From the NCBI GenBank assembly GCA_013141055.1, contig JABFRS010000001.1, positions 2,102,566 through 2,166,565 of the forward strand: 64,000 bases of DNA. The letters run 5' to 3'. The position numbers and the translations under genes are program-made. This document shows, piece after piece, positions 45,821 to 55,292 of the stretch; within the stretch, counting starts at the first letter, position 1; each line of letters opens with the position of its first letter. The DNA comes from Cyclobacteriaceae bacterium (GTDB taxonomy: Bacteria; Bacteroidota; Bacteroidia; Cytophagales; Cyclobacteriaceae). The notes beneath the pieces were generated by a model. That model searched no databases. It was not told where the DNA came from and saw only the letters and a program-made list of their open reading frames with translations.

Positions 45821-45966
45821 AAAACCGGAATTACACTCCAAGAAACGGAATTCAATTCAATGATGCAGAAGATTTTTACTCAAACGGTGAATGAATTTCA
45901 TAACTCATTAAACCTTTCATTAGCAACTGTGTCCAAGCATCAGATTCGCATAAAAAAAACTCGTTT

Positions 45967-46227
45967 ATGAGAAAGCTTATTACATTCTCAGTGTTTGCAA
46001 CCATTGTAATTCTTTCGCTGGTGGTAAGAAATACGGTAGAGGCTCAAGTTGTCACATCAAGGGTAGCCGCAGGCCAACTTTCCGCAAGGCCGATATGCCC
46101 CGGCCCGGGTTATGCCTGGAGAAATGGAGTTTGGATTGCACCTGCTCGCTATGCTTATCGGCATCATGGTGGAGTAAGGTTAAAGTTCCATTCAAGACCC
46201 ATGAGATACAGAAGATATGTTTGGTAG
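45967..46227 (+). CDS. Small secreted basic, aromatic-rich protein
   Basis: 86 residues with a signal peptide (MRKLITFSVFATIVILSLVVRNTVEAQ). The mature part is about 59 residues, rich in Arg, Tyr, His and Trp (CPGPGYAWRNGVWIAP, YRHHGGVRLKF, MRYRRYVW). A 'GYAWRNGVW' unit recalls the YXWGXW-type short repeats of secreted bacterial proteins, but only one copy is present. Function unknown. It has its own terminator and stands between an amidohydrolase and a TPR gene. Confidence 0.6.
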   Translation: MRKLITFSVFATIVILSLVVRNTVEAQVVTSRVAAGQLSARPICPGPGYAWRNGVWIAPARYAYRHHGGVRLKFHSRPMRYRRYVW

Positions 46228-46251
46228 GTGAAGGGGTGATTACGTGAAGTG

Positions 46252-46284
46252 TAAGAAAGAGCAGTATTCGCTCTTTCTTATTTT
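46252..46284 (+). terminator. Rho-independent terminator
   Basis: TAAGAAAGAGC (46252-46262) and GCTCTTTCTTA (46270-46280) pair perfectly over 11 bp with the 7-nt loop agtattc, followed by TTTT. It ends the small basic protein gene. Confidence 0.88.
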
Positions 46285-46351
46285 AGTGGCATTCCAGACG
46301 CAATTTATTCCGTGAAAATTCTTCCTAAATTGCTAACACATTTATCAGCTT

Positions 46352-47467
46352 ATGAGGAGAATTGCCCTGTTTATTGTTGCATTCCTGACTTTCGGAGAAT
46401 CCATTGTTTATGCTCAGGATGTGTTGCTGGAAAGCGGTAAGAAAAAATTTGCCGCGAAAGATTTTACAGGAGCGAAAGCAGATTTAACAAAACTGCTTAG
46501 CACAACTCCAAAGAATAAAATTGCTCTCGATTTAAGAGGCCAGGCCAAAGCTGCTCTTGAGGATTTCTATGGAGCCGTTAGCGATTACACAATTGCACTT
46601 GAAATTGACTCAACTTTTGCAGAAGCTCTTAATCACCGGGGTGAAGCGAAAACTAATCTTGGAGATGATGAAAGTGCAATAGATGATCTTGATAAAGCAA
46701 TCCGGTTCAATCCAAAGTTGACCGATGCTTATACCAATCGTGGATTCGCAAAATATAATCTCGAAGATTTTCAGGAAGCATATTTCGATTTTTCAAAAGC
46801 AATAGAACTCGGCCCTGTAGATGCTGACAAATATTATAATCGCGGTGTTATCAAAGCAGAGCTTGGAGAGTTCGTAAGCGCCATTGATGATTATACAAAA
46901 GCACTTGAGCTGGATAAGACTGACGCGGGTTTGTACAACCGTCGCGGTGTTGCTTACTATCAAACTACAAATTTTGAGAAAGCCATTATTGATTATGATC
47001 AGGCAATCAAGCTTGATCCAAAAGATCCAATAAAGTTTGAAAATCGTGCACTGGCGAAAAGCGCTAAAGAAGATTTCAAAGGTGCTCTAGAAGACTACAG
47101 TAAAGCTATTGAGCTTGCAAATGATGATCCCGAAACCTTCAATCTGCGAGGAGTGTTGCGCCATACCCAACAAGAATATGATAATGCCATCAGTGATTTT
47201 AATAAAGCCATTGAACTCGACAATACCAATCCGACCTATTTTGATAACCGCGCTCTAAGCAAAACTGAAAAAGATGATTTTGCCGGCGCCATAGAAGATT
47301 ACTCGGCTTCCATTACGCTTTACCCCAATGATCCAGAAACTTATCTTCAGCGTGGTCTGGTGAAACTTCTCATGAATAACAATTATGATGGTTGCCTGGA
47401 CCTCAAACACGCCGATGAATTGGGTGCAACGGAAGCAAAAGCGGCCATCAAAAAAAATTGCAAGTAG
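46352..47467 (+). CDS. TPR-repeat exported protein
   Basis: 371 residues with a signal peptide (MRRIALFIVAFLTFGESIVYAQ). About ten successive 34-residue TPR units follow, with phrases such as GDDESAIDDLDKAIRFNPKLTDAYTNRG and KDDFAGAIEDYSASI. Such arrays bind proteins or peptides; no enzymatic domain is attached. It lies 6 bp upstream of the lipid kinase gene, so they may be co-transcribed. The partner is unknown. Confidence 0.85.
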   Translation: MRRIALFIVAFLTFGESIVYAQDVLLESGKKKFAAKDFTGAKADLTKLLSTTPKNKIALDLRGQAKAALEDFYGAVSDYTIALEIDSTFAEALNHRGEAKTNLGDDESAIDDLDKAIRFNPKLTDAYTNRGFAKYNLEDFQEAYFDFSKAIELGPVDADKYYNRGVIKAELGEFVSAIDDYTKALELDKTDAGLYNRRGVAYYQTTNFEKAIIDYDQAIKLDPKDPIKFENRALAKSAKEDFKGALEDYSKAIELANDDPETFNLRGVLRHTQQEYDNAISDFNKAIELDNTNPTYFDNRALSKTEKDDFAGAIEDYSASITLYPNDPETYLQRGLVKLLMNNNYDGCLDLKHADELGATEAKAAIKKNCK

Positions 47468-47473
47468 TAATCA

Positions 47474-48379
47474 TTGCCATTGAAAATCCTCATTATCCTC
47501 AATGGCATCTCAGGGAAGAAAAAACGATTCTATCAAAAGATCTATCCTGCACTTGAAAAAATTTACTCTGTCGAGGTTTTAGAAACTCAGTATTCCGGCC
47601 ATGCGGAGGAGATCGCTTCCAAAGCAACACTTGAAAAAGCCTCAGTTATTCTTGCGGCGGGGGGAGATGGAACGCTTCATCAGGTTATTAATGGAGTTCT
47701 GAAAAGCAATTCAACTGATCTTCCTTTGGTTGGTCTCATTCCTCTCGGGAGTGCCAATGACTTTGCACGAACGTGTTCTCTTACTTCAGATCCAAAAAAG
47801 ATCATTGCTCTTCTGAAATCAAATCAGCCAAAACTCACGGACATTGGAAAGATTGAATGTCTGGATCCTTCAGGCAAATCAACCCTGCGATATTTTATTA
47901 ATGCCTGTAGTGTTGGAATGGGTCCTGCTGTTGTGATGAAGCTGCAAAAGAGTAACAAATCTCTTGGTCCCAAACTTTCATATCTCGTGAGCATTATTTC
48001 TGTATTCTTCTCCCTTCGCCCCCAGGAAGTGGAATACAAAACTTCAGAACGATCCTGGAAGGGAAAAGCGAGAGTGATCGCGATAGCTAATGGAAGAACA
48101 TTTGGCGATGCGATTTATATTGCTCCCGAAGCTATTCAGGATGATGGCTTATTAAATTCATTCGTTGTGGGTGAAGTTCCTCTCCTGAAATTTCTAATGT
48201 ACCTGCAGGCCATTAAAGGGAAAAAGAAAATTATTCATCCCAATATTTTTTATCAAACAACTTCAGAAGCTTTTCTTTCTTCCCCTGATACGTGCGCCCT
48301 GGAGGCCGAGGGTGAACTGGTAGGTCAGTTGCCTGCAAAGATTACTATCCTTCCTTCAGCAATTCGGTTTGTACGATAG
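47474..48379 (+). CDS. Diacylglycerol/lipid kinase family protein (DgkB/YegS-like)
   Basis: 301 residues, phosphorylating lipids such as diacylglycerol with ATP. The nucleotide-binding motif GGDGTLHQVING (about 59-70) and the IPLGSANDFAR motif (about 92-102) define the DAGK catalytic domain. The C-terminal beta sandwich (FINACSVGMGP, IYIAPEAIQDDGLL) is typical of the YegS/DgkB group. The start is a TTG at 47474 (a second TTG is at 47480), with no ATG in range. The gap from the TPR gene is only 6 bp. Confidence 0.9.
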   Translation: MPLKILIILNGISGKKKRFYQKIYPALEKIYSVEVLETQYSGHAEEIASKATLEKASVILAAGGDGTLHQVINGVLKSNSTDLPLVGLIPLGSANDFARTCSLTSDPKKIIALLKSNQPKLTDIGKIECLDPSGKSTLRYFINACSVGMGPAVVMKLQKSNKSLGPKLSYLVSIISVFFSLRPQEVEYKTSERSWKGKARVIAIANGRTFGDAIYIAPEAIQDDGLLNSFVVGEVPLLKFLMYLQAIKGKKKIIHPNIFYQTTSEAFLSSPDTCALEAEGELVGQLPAKITILPSAIRFVR

Positions 48380-48426
48380 TCGATTTCATTCGTAAATGGT
48401 ATAAGAAAGGTCAACAAATCTTTTGC

Positions 48427-48434
48427 TATTTTTG
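48427..48434 (+). promoter_or_regulatory. Candidate -7 element for the DinB gene
   Basis: TATTTTTG fits TAnnTTTG and lies 15 bp before the ATG at 48449. No clear TTG is found at the -33 position, so this is a weak call. Confidence 0.3.
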
Positions 48435-48448
48435 ATAAACCCCTCAAC

Positions 48449-48973
48449 ATGCAACCCTCCCTTCAAAAGTTATTTACACTAATTGAAGATCAACGTAATG
48501 AAACGTTGAAGTCCGTGCGGCATCTTACACCAGAACAATTCAACTTTACCAGTGCCCCGGGAAAATGGTCAGTTGCGGACATATTGAGTCATATCATAAC
48601 CGCTGAACGTTTTTCAATTTTGTATCTCCGCAAAAAGATTCAAGGCATTGCAGACGCTAAAGACACGGGTTTGATAGAGGAAATTAAAATGACTCTGCTA
48701 AAAATTTCTCAACGCTTACCTGGAATAAAATTCAAAGCACCTCGGTTTCTGGTGGAAAATACTCCCACGCATAAAGATCTTTCAACACTTGAATTTGAGT
48801 GGGAATCTGTAAGAAAAGAATTTAAAGAACTCCTGGAAACAATTCCTCAGCAGCATATCAATAGAAAAATCTATAAACACGTGCGCGCAGGGTATCTTAA
48901 TATCCAACATGCACTTATTTTCTTTCGTGAACATATTATTCACCACACCCCTCAAATAAAAAAATTATTGTGA
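48449..48973 (+). CDS. DinB family protein
   Basis: 174 residues forming a predicted four-helix bundle. A helix ends in ILSHIITAERF, and the C-terminal helix carries HALIFFREHIIHHTPQI; the His residues fit the metal-binding triad of DinB/YfiT proteins. The GKWSVADILSHI motif is the family hallmark. Many members are uncharacterised or thiol-dependent transferases. It is monocistronic, between the lipid kinase gene and the large M14 gene. Confidence 0.83.
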   Translation: MQPSLQKLFTLIEDQRNETLKSVRHLTPEQFNFTSAPGKWSVADILSHIITAERFSILYLRKKIQGIADAKDTGLIEEIKMTLLKISQRLPGIKFKAPRFLVENTPTHKDLSTLEFEWESVRKEFKELLETIPQQHINRKIYKHVRAGYLNIQHALIFFREHIIHHTPQIKKLL

Positions 48974-49013
48974 GGCCCCTTTATTAAAAATCCCTTCTCT
49001 TAATAAATCATCC

Positions 49014-51548
49014 ATGAATAAAATCTTCTACTTATTGCTGTTTATAAGCAGCATTACTTTTGGTCAAACAAAACTCCAGTCTCCCGCGGAATTTCTTGGG
49101 TACGAACTTGGTGATCGCTTTACACGACACAACAAAATGGTTGAATATTTTAAGCACATCGATGAATCTTCAGCGAATGTTACTGTAACGCAATACGGTG
49201 AAACTTACGAGCATCGTCCATTAATCTATGCCATTATCACTTCGCCGGAAAATTTTGGAAATCTGGAACAAATCCGTCAGGATAATCTGAAGCGCGCAGG
49301 TTCTCTGGAAGGAACTCCATCCGGAAATAAAATAGCCATCGTATGGCTCAGCTATAATGTTCATGGAAATGAAGCAAATTCCATGGAAGCTTCCATGAAA
49401 ACTGTTTACGAACTTGTTAATCCGGCAAATGCAAAGACAAAAGAATTCTTAAAAAATACTGTAGTCATTATCGATCCGTGCATTAATCCGGATGGACGCG
49501 ATCGTTATGCAAATTTCTATAATCAGTATGGGCAATTTCCTCCAAATCCGAATGGCGATTCAAAAGAGCATCGCGAACCATGGCCTGGAGGAAGAGCAAA
49601 CCATTATCTTTTTGATTTGAATCGTGATTGGGCATGGGAAACTCAAACCGAATCACAAGCCCGGATTAAAGTGTACAACACCTGGCTTCCTCATGTTCAT
49701 GTTGATTTCCATGAACAAGGATTTAATAATCCATATTATTTCGCACCAGCCGCAGAGCCCCTGCACGATGTTATCAGCAGCTGGCAGCGTGAATTTCAAA
49801 CCATGATCGGCAAGAACAATGCAAAGTATTTTGATGAACAGGGGTGGTTATACTTTACAAAAGAGGTCTTTGATCTGTATTATCCAAGCTATGGTGATAC
49901 ATATCCTACGTACAGTGGTGCTATCGGAATGACGTATGAGCAAGCTGGTGGTGGCTATGGCGGATTGACCGTTACAACACGCGAAGGCGATCCCCTGACA
50001 TTAAAAGATCGTCTCACTCACCACTTCACTACCGGAATTTCAACGATTGAAATAACGTCGCAGAATGCTTCCAAAGTTGTTGACGAATTTGAAAAGTATG
50101 CAAAAGACAATATCAACAACCCATCAACTCCTCACAAAACCTATGTTATCAAAAGTGATAACAATGCTGACAAGATCAACCAATTAACAAAATGGTTAGA
50201 TACACATTCCATTAAGTATGGTCATGCGGCCGTTGGTAAACCTGCAAAGGGTTATGAATACCAAACCCAAACCAATACAACATTCAATCTTACTACAGAA
50301 GACATTATCATCAACGTGTATCAGCCCAAATCGAGATTCATCACTACCTTATTTGAACCGCTGTCTAGATTGTCAGATTCTGCAACGTATGACATCACCG
50401 CCTGGAATCTTATGTACAGCTATGATCTGAAGGCATACGCTCTTAACGAGAAGATCAATGTTAGCAAAGCTTACCAACCTAAACTTCCTGACAATGCTCC
50501 AATAGCAAGTACACCTTACGCCTATATTTTTAAATATGAAAGTGTTAAGGATGTGGAATTCCTCGCGGCACTGCTGCAGAAAACAATCAAGGTTAGATCG
50601 GCATCCAGGAGCTTCACTTCCGGAGGACAAAAGTTTGAGGCGGGTACATTGTTTGTCACCAGGCGAAACAATGAAAGTGTTGTCGACTTTGACAAAGTTG
50701 TTCAGGGTCTTGCAAAAACGTTTTCAAGAAAGATCTATACAACAAGCACAGGGTTTATGGAATCCGGAAAAGACATTGGTTCCGGTTATGTGAATTTTAT
50801 CAAGGCTCCGAAAGTTGCCGCATTGATCGGTGATCAAACCTACTCATTGAACAGTGGCGAGATCTGGCATTTCTTTGAACAACAAATCCACTATCCCATC
50901 ACTCAGTTAGGAACAGAATACATTAAGAATGTCGATCTGAAAAAATATGATGTGCTGATTATCCCGGAAGGAAATTATCGGTTGTTTGATGATGCAATGC
51001 TGGAGCAGATTTCGGGTTGGGTGTCTTCCGGTGGAAAACTGATTGTCATTGCCAATGCGCTTCCCTCTTTTGCGGAAAAGAAAATGTTCAGTCTTAAGTC
51101 ATTCACGACTGATGCTGAGAAAACTGAATCTGAAAAAAGAGATAAAGAAGAAAAGGAGAAAAATGCATTGACTCATTATGAAGACGCCGAACGCAAATCA
51201 TTATCAGAAGCAATATCCGGGGCGATCTATAAGGTGACTCTTGATAAATCTCATCCACTTTCATTTGGTTTGAGGGATTATTACTTCACACTTAAAACAA
51301 ATGAGCTTCGTTATGGGTTCTTGGAAAACGGATGGAACGTCGGGATAATCAAAGGAGCTGCAAAACCTGTTCAGGGGTTTGCGGGTCAAAGGATAAATAA
51401 AAAGATGAGCAATAGCCTGATCATGGGGGTTGAACAAAAAGGGCAGGGCAATATTGTTTATCTGGTTGACAATCCACTTTTCAGAAATTTCTGGGAAAAC
51501 GGGAAGATGGTCTTCTCAAATGCAGTTTTCATGGTAGGCCAGCAATGA
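49014..51548 (+). CDS. Large M14 family metallopeptidase, secreted
   Basis: 844 residues with a signal peptide (MNKIFYLLLFISSITFGQ). The M14 domain (about 25-370) has the HxxE zinc motif in LSYNVHGNEANSMEASM, the substrate-side Arg in NPDGRDRY, and the third His in HVDFHEQGFNNPYYF, so the active site is intact. Residues about 635-680 (VDLKKYDVLIIPEGNYRLFDD) resemble a glutamine amidotransferase-like domain often found at the C-terminus of these long proteins. It should degrade peptides outside the cytoplasm. It is monocistronic and not part of the 18-25 kb peptidase cluster. Confidence 0.88.
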   Translation: MNKIFYLLLFISSITFGQTKLQSPAEFLGYELGDRFTRHNKMVEYFKHIDESSANVTVTQYGETYEHRPLIYAIITSPENFGNLEQIRQDNLKRAGSLEGTPSGNKIAIVWLSYNVHGNEANSMEASMKTVYELVNPANAKTKEFLKNTVVIIDPCINPDGRDRYANFYNQYGQFPPNPNGDSKEHREPWPGGRANHYLFDLNRDWAWETQTESQARIKVYNTWLPHVHVDFHEQGFNNPYYFAPAAEPLHDVISSWQREFQTMIGKNNAKYFDEQGWLYFTKEVFDLYYPSYGDTYPTYSGAIGMTYEQAGGGYGGLTVTTREGDPLTLKDRLTHHFTTGISTIEITSQNASKVVDEFEKYAKDNINNPSTPHKTYVIKSDNNADKINQLTKWLDTHSIKYGHAAVGKPAKGYEYQTQTNTTFNLTTEDIIINVYQPKSRFITTLFEPLSRLSDSATYDITAWNLMYSYDLKAYALNEKINVSKAYQPKLPDNAPIASTPYAYIFKYESVKDVEFLAALLQKTIKVRSASRSFTSGGQKFEAGTLFVTRRNNESVVDFDKVVQGLAKTFSRKIYTTSTGFMESGKDIGSGYVNFIKAPKVAALIGDQTYSLNSGEIWHFFEQQIHYPITQLGTEYIKNVDLKKYDVLIIPEGNYRLFDDAMLEQISGWVSSGGKLIVIANALPSFAEKKMFSLKSFTTDAEKTESEKRDKEEKEKNALTHYEDAERKSLSEAISGAIYKVTLDKSHPLSFGLRDYYFTLKTNELRYGFLENGWNVGIIKGAAKPVQGFAGQRINKKMSNSLIMGVEQKGQGNIVYLVDNPLFRNFWENGKMVFSNAVFMVGQQ

Positions 51549-51616
51549 CCGGGCATGAAATTTGAATTAACAAGAATGTGTTAAATTGAAGCTCTCTTTT
51601 TAAAATTCAGTTGGCT

Positions 51617-52483
51617 ATGAAGAAAATCTATCTCCTTTTGAGCGTGCTTTTTGCTGCCCAGTTATTGTCTGCACAACCCGGCTCAGAAATCTATCTGTTT
51701 GATCTCAGCATCAAAAAAGATAAGGTGATCATCTCCAATCCCGTCAACATCACCAATCATAAAGGATACGATAATCAGCCTTCGTTTCATCCGGAGCAAC
51801 CTTTGCTGTATTATTCCTCCACAGGAACTGATACACTGACGGATATCTTCGTTTATAATTATAAGACTAAAGTGTCAAAGAGTATTACGCAAACTTCAGA
51901 TCGCGAGTTCTCTCCAACGATTACGCCGGATCAAACTTCTATCTCGTGCATTATTCAGAGAAAAAACGGACAACAGGATCTCGGAAAATATCCTGTTGAA
52001 GGTGGGGACGCTTCTCTTATCGTTGACAATCTTACTATCGGTTATCACGTATGGGCCGACAATAGTCACCTAGGGCTCTTTGTTCTTGGTAAACCCAATT
52101 CACTTCATTATTTACTTCTTCCTATGAAAAAGGATACGATTCTGGCAACAGACATAGGAAGATCTCTTCACCGTGTTCCGGGAGAAAGCGCATTTAGTTT
52201 CGTTCAGAAAATTTCTGAAAAAGAATCTCAGATAAGGAAATTCAATAGTCAGACAATGAAGCTCACAACCGTTGTTTCTACTCTGCCGGGGAAAGATGAT
52301 CTCTGCTGGCTTCCTGATGGGAAAATTTTAATGAGCGATGGAACAAAAATTTTCTTTGTTCATGCGGGCAAGAGTGTTGAATGGAAATCCATTGATGACT
52401 CCGGCACATCTGTTCTAAAGGGTGTAACCCGTATGGCAGCAAGTCCTGACGGAAAAAAACTTGCTGTTGTAGTCAGTGAATAA
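51617..52483 (+). CDS. PD40/TolB-like beta-propeller protein, exported
   Basis: 288 residues from ATG at 51617 (TTG at 51611 is in frame but less likely). The signal peptide is MKKIYLLLSVLFAAQLLSAQ. Repeats with SFHPEQPLLYYSSTGTDTLTDIFVYNY and TRMAASPDGKKLAVVVSE follow the WD40-like PD40 pattern of TolB propellers. It has no enzymatic domain. It is 68 bp downstream of the large M14 gene, and its stop is 3 bp from that of the convergent YCII gene. Function unknown. Confidence 0.78.
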   Translation: MKKIYLLLSVLFAAQLLSAQPGSEIYLFDLSIKKDKVIISNPVNITNHKGYDNQPSFHPEQPLLYYSSTGTDTLTDIFVYNYKTKVSKSITQTSDREFSPTITPDQTSISCIIQRKNGQQDLGKYPVEGGDASLIVDNLTIGYHVWADNSHLGLFVLGKPNSLHYLLLPMKKDTILATDIGRSLHRVPGESAFSFVQKISEKESQIRKFNSQTMKLTTVVSTLPGKDDLCWLPDGKILMSDGTKIFFVHAGKSVEWKSIDDSGTSVLKGVTRMAASPDGKKLAVVVSE

Positions 52484-52485
52484 TT

Positions 52486-53133
52486 TTATTTTTCGCAGAA
52501 AGATCCTTTAGCGATATAGAGTTTTTTCAATTCCGCAGTCATCACCTGTTTTTGTACTGCGGGATCTTTTTCAATCAATTCCTTGCTGATCTCTCCTTTC
52601 ATAATCAGGATGCTTCCTTCATCATCTCCGAAGCTGGCTTCTGTAATAATGTTTCCGGCAGCAGAAAGTTCTTTAATATACTGTTGATGATCTTTCATCC
52701 CTTCGGCGATCATTCCATACGTGTCCTTACTGGTGTTAAGGGTGTAACGGACAAAGTTGTAGAGCACCATCTCATATGGTTCACCTACACTGCACACTGA
52801 ACCCACACGAGGTGAATAAGATTGAATCTCTACATCCCAACGCTTGGCCTGAATCCCAGGGTCCGTGTTCAACCAATCCTCCACTTCCTTCTTTGATTTG
52901 GATCGGAAAATAAAAATTCCTCCCCCACCTTCGAAAGGGCCTGCTGCTGCAAGTTTTTTTTCTTTTGCAAGACGGGTGATGTTGGCCATATGACCTTCCA
53001 TTATTTTATCAAGTTGTTCTTTTGGAAGCTCTGTCGGATTGCTCTTCTTATGAAGGAAAACAAAAGTAAATTCCTGTGAATAAGATGACAGGCTGGCAAG
53101 GCAGAAGAGGATTACTACGATTCTTTTTTCCAT
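52486..53133 (-). CDS. Secreted protein with two YCII-related domains
   Basis: 215 residues with a signal peptide (MEKRIVVILFCLASLSSYSQ). Two YCII-like ferredoxin-fold units are visible, about 22-110 (FTFVFLHKKSNP, GHMANITRLAKEKKLAAAGPF) and about 118-210 (YEMVLYNFVRYT, DHQQYIKELSAAGNIITEASF). The HM/AAAGPF pattern is the usual YCII signature. These are mostly cytoplasmic; an exported tandem copy is less usual. Reaction unknown. Confidence 0.8.
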   Translation of the reverse strand: MEKRIVVILFCLASLSSYSQEFTFVFLHKKSNPTELPKEQLDKIMEGHMANITRLAKEKKLAAAGPFEGGGGIFIFRSKSKKEVEDWLNTDPGIQAKRWDVEIQSYSPRVGSVCSVGEPYEMVLYNFVRYTLNTSKDTYGMIAEGMKDHQQYIKELSAAGNIITEASFGDDEGSILIMKGEISKELIEKDPAVQKQVMTAELKKLYIAKGSFCEK

Positions 53134-53203
53134 AATACTAACCTACAAAAGTTTGATCAATTAACTTTTTAAGTAGATTTTCGCTCTCTGAAAATCCCTT
53201 AAA

Positions 53204-54028
53204 ATGATTGAAACTTTATCACTTTTTCGTCCACTGAATCAAAAGTTGATAGATCTTCTGAAAGTTATTCCTAAGGCAGACTGGAGCAAAAAGACGGTAG
53301 CAGGAGCATGGACCGTGAAAGATGTCGCTGCTCATTTGCTAGATGGAAACGTAAGGGCCATTTCCATGTATCGTGATCATGCAGAATTAAAGCCAGATGT
53401 TGTCATCAACAATTATTCGGACATTGTTCAATATCTCAATCGGCTGAATGCTGATTGGGTAAGGGCTATGAATCGCGTCAGTCCTGAACAACTGTTGGAA
53501 CAGCTGGAACAAACTCATGAGCCTTACATTCAGTGTTTGGAAAAACTCAATCCATTTGAGAATGCAATGTTTAGTGTTGCATGGGCCGGTGAAGAAGTTT
53601 CCACAAACTGGTTTCATATTGCCCGTGAGCTGACAGAAAAATGGCATCATCAGCAACAAATCAGAGATGCACTTGGACAACAAGGGATTTTAACAAAGCA
53701 ATTCTATAAGCCTGTTCTCGAAACATTCATGAGAGCATTACCTCATCGCTATAAAGACATTGGTTCTGCTGATAATACAAGTATTAAGATCACCATAGAA
53801 TCCGAAGCTGGAGGAACATGGTGGCTTGAAAAAAAAGCCGGTCAATGGATATTGCTATCACAAAAAGGTGATCAAATTCCTTCAGTAACAATTTCAATTC
53901 CTGCTGATCTATCCTGGAAGATCTTTACAAAAGCGGTTCAATTTGAGAATGTCAGGAGCCTCATAACAATTGAAGGCGATGAAAATCTTGCATTACCAAC
54001 ATTGAAGATGATCACGGTTATGGCTTAA
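53204..54028 (+). CDS. Maleylpyruvate isomerase-like / DinB superfamily protein
   Basis: 274 residues. The N-terminal four-helix bundle carries AGAWTVKDVAAHLLDGN (about 32-48), a family hallmark with a metal-ligand His, and a later HIARELTEKWHHQQQIRDAL with His residues for the same site. This is the pattern of mycothiol- or bacillithiol-type maleylpyruvate isomerase N-terminal domains. The C-terminal part (about 180-274: TWWLEKKAGQWILLSQKG) looks like the accompanying SCP2-like domain. Substrate and thiol are unknown; true maleylpyruvate chemistry is not implied. It is convergent with the aminotransferase gene (1 bp between stops). Confidence 0.82.
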   Translation: MIETLSLFRPLNQKLIDLLKVIPKADWSKKTVAGAWTVKDVAAHLLDGNVRAISMYRDHAELKPDVVINNYSDIVQYLNRLNADWVRAMNRVSPEQLLEQLEQTHEPYIQCLEKLNPFENAMFSVAWAGEEVSTNWFHIARELTEKWHHQQQIRDALGQQGILTKQFYKPVLETFMRALPHRYKDIGSADNTSIKITIESEAGGTWWLEKKAGQWILLSQKGDQIPSVTISIPADLSWKIFTKAVQFENVRSLITIEGDENLALPTLKMITVMA

Positions 54029-54029
54029 A

Positions 54030-55172
54030 TCATTTCAAAGCATCTAGCAACCGATCAAAATCTTTTGCTTCGTTGTAAACATTGGGGGCCACACGCATGG
54101 AGTCACCTCTGAAGGAAACAGAAATTTTTCTGGCCTTTACTTTCTCTTTTACCTGGTCAATTGAAATGTTTCCGGGAAAACGAACGCCAAACAAATGATG
54201 TCCTCGTGAATCTTCCTCCTCAATCCAATAACCCCGTTGCCTAAGATCCTTTATCGCTGACTTGCTTATCTTATTGCAATATGTTTGAATGTTCTCTGGC
54301 TTCCATTGATTAATCTGCTTCAATGCTTCAAGCATCATGGGCACCAGAATAAAATTGCTATGCTCGCCTACCTCATATCGCAATGCTCCCGGCTGATAAT
54401 CACTTTTATAATTAACAAGAGCGGCAAAATTTTCACTCTCTCGTCGATTAATCCAGTTTTCCTCAATTGGCTGGCCGTTATCAAAATGCTCACCATAATA
54501 TGCAAGTCCCATTGAGTAAGGACCCATCAGCCATTTATAACCTCCGCAAACCAAAGCATCGGGTTGAATCTTCTGAACATCAAAAGGCAAAGCTCCCACC
54601 GACTGTGTTCCATCTATAATTAAGAGCGCACCTACATCGCGCGTTCTTTTTCTAATGCGCTCAAGATCAAATCGGGTTCCATCTGCCCAATGAACATGAC
54701 CCAGCGCCACGATTCTTGTCTTTGAGTCAATAGCTTCAAGGATTCTCTCATTCCATACTTTTCCCCTTGATGTCAATTGATCTGGTGGCGTGATTGCTTG
54801 TATCACCGCCTTTGTCTCCATCGAGAGTCTTTGCCATGGATAGTAGTTACTGGGAAACTGCTCTGCCGCTACGATAATTTTATCACCTGCTTGCAAACGT
54901 GTATTTTTTGCAACAGTCGCGAGACCGTAAGACACGGAAGGAATGATCACTATTCTTTTAGGATCCTTGACGTTTATCAATTTGGCATACTCCTTTCTCA
55001 AGGGTTCGGAGCCTGAGAAAAAATCATCTGCAGAGATGGCAAATGGATTTCTTTTTCTTTCAATTCCCATTTTACCAGCTTTTTCAACCGATTTCAAAAG
55101 CGGCGACATGTATGCACAGTTTAAATAGGTGTTGCCTTTTGGGATTGAGAATTTTGCCCTTTGATTTTGCAT
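54030..55172 (-). CDS. Class V aminotransferase (PLP-dependent)
   Basis: 380 residues. The PLP Lys is in CGGYKWLMGPYSMGLAY. The cofactor-side Asp/His pattern shows as LGHVHWADGTRFD and LLIIDGTQSVGALPFD. The fold matches the cysteine-desulfurase/isopenicillin-N-epimerase-like group rather than NifS itself, since no reactive Cys loop is obvious. It may act on an amino acid, with the substrate not predictable. It is monocistronic. Confidence 0.85.
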   Translation of the reverse strand: MQNQRAKFSIPKGNTYLNCAYMSPLLKSVEKAGKMGIERKRNPFAISADDFFSGSEPLRKEYAKLINVKDPKRIVIIPSVSYGLATVAKNTRLQAGDKIIVAAEQFPSNYYPWQRLSMETKAVIQAITPPDQLTSRGKVWNERILEAIDSKTRIVALGHVHWADGTRFDLERIRKRTRDVGALLIIDGTQSVGALPFDVQKIQPDALVCGGYKWLMGPYSMGLAYYGEHFDNGQPIEENWINRRESENFAALVNYKSDYQPGALRYEVGEHSNFILVPMMLEALKQINQWKPENIQTYCNKISKSAIKDLRQRGYWIEEEDSRGHHLFGVRFPGNISIDQVKEKVKARKISVSFRGDSMRVAPNVYNEAKDFDRLLDALK

Positions 55173-55292
55173 GTTATTTCTTCGTTATTAAATCCAATTA
55201 GTGCCTCCACGGCGTACTTTTTGCTGTAAACTGAAACCCAGGTTACCTCTGGCTTTCAACTAAAATTAACAACCGTATTGACTCTAGTGGCT

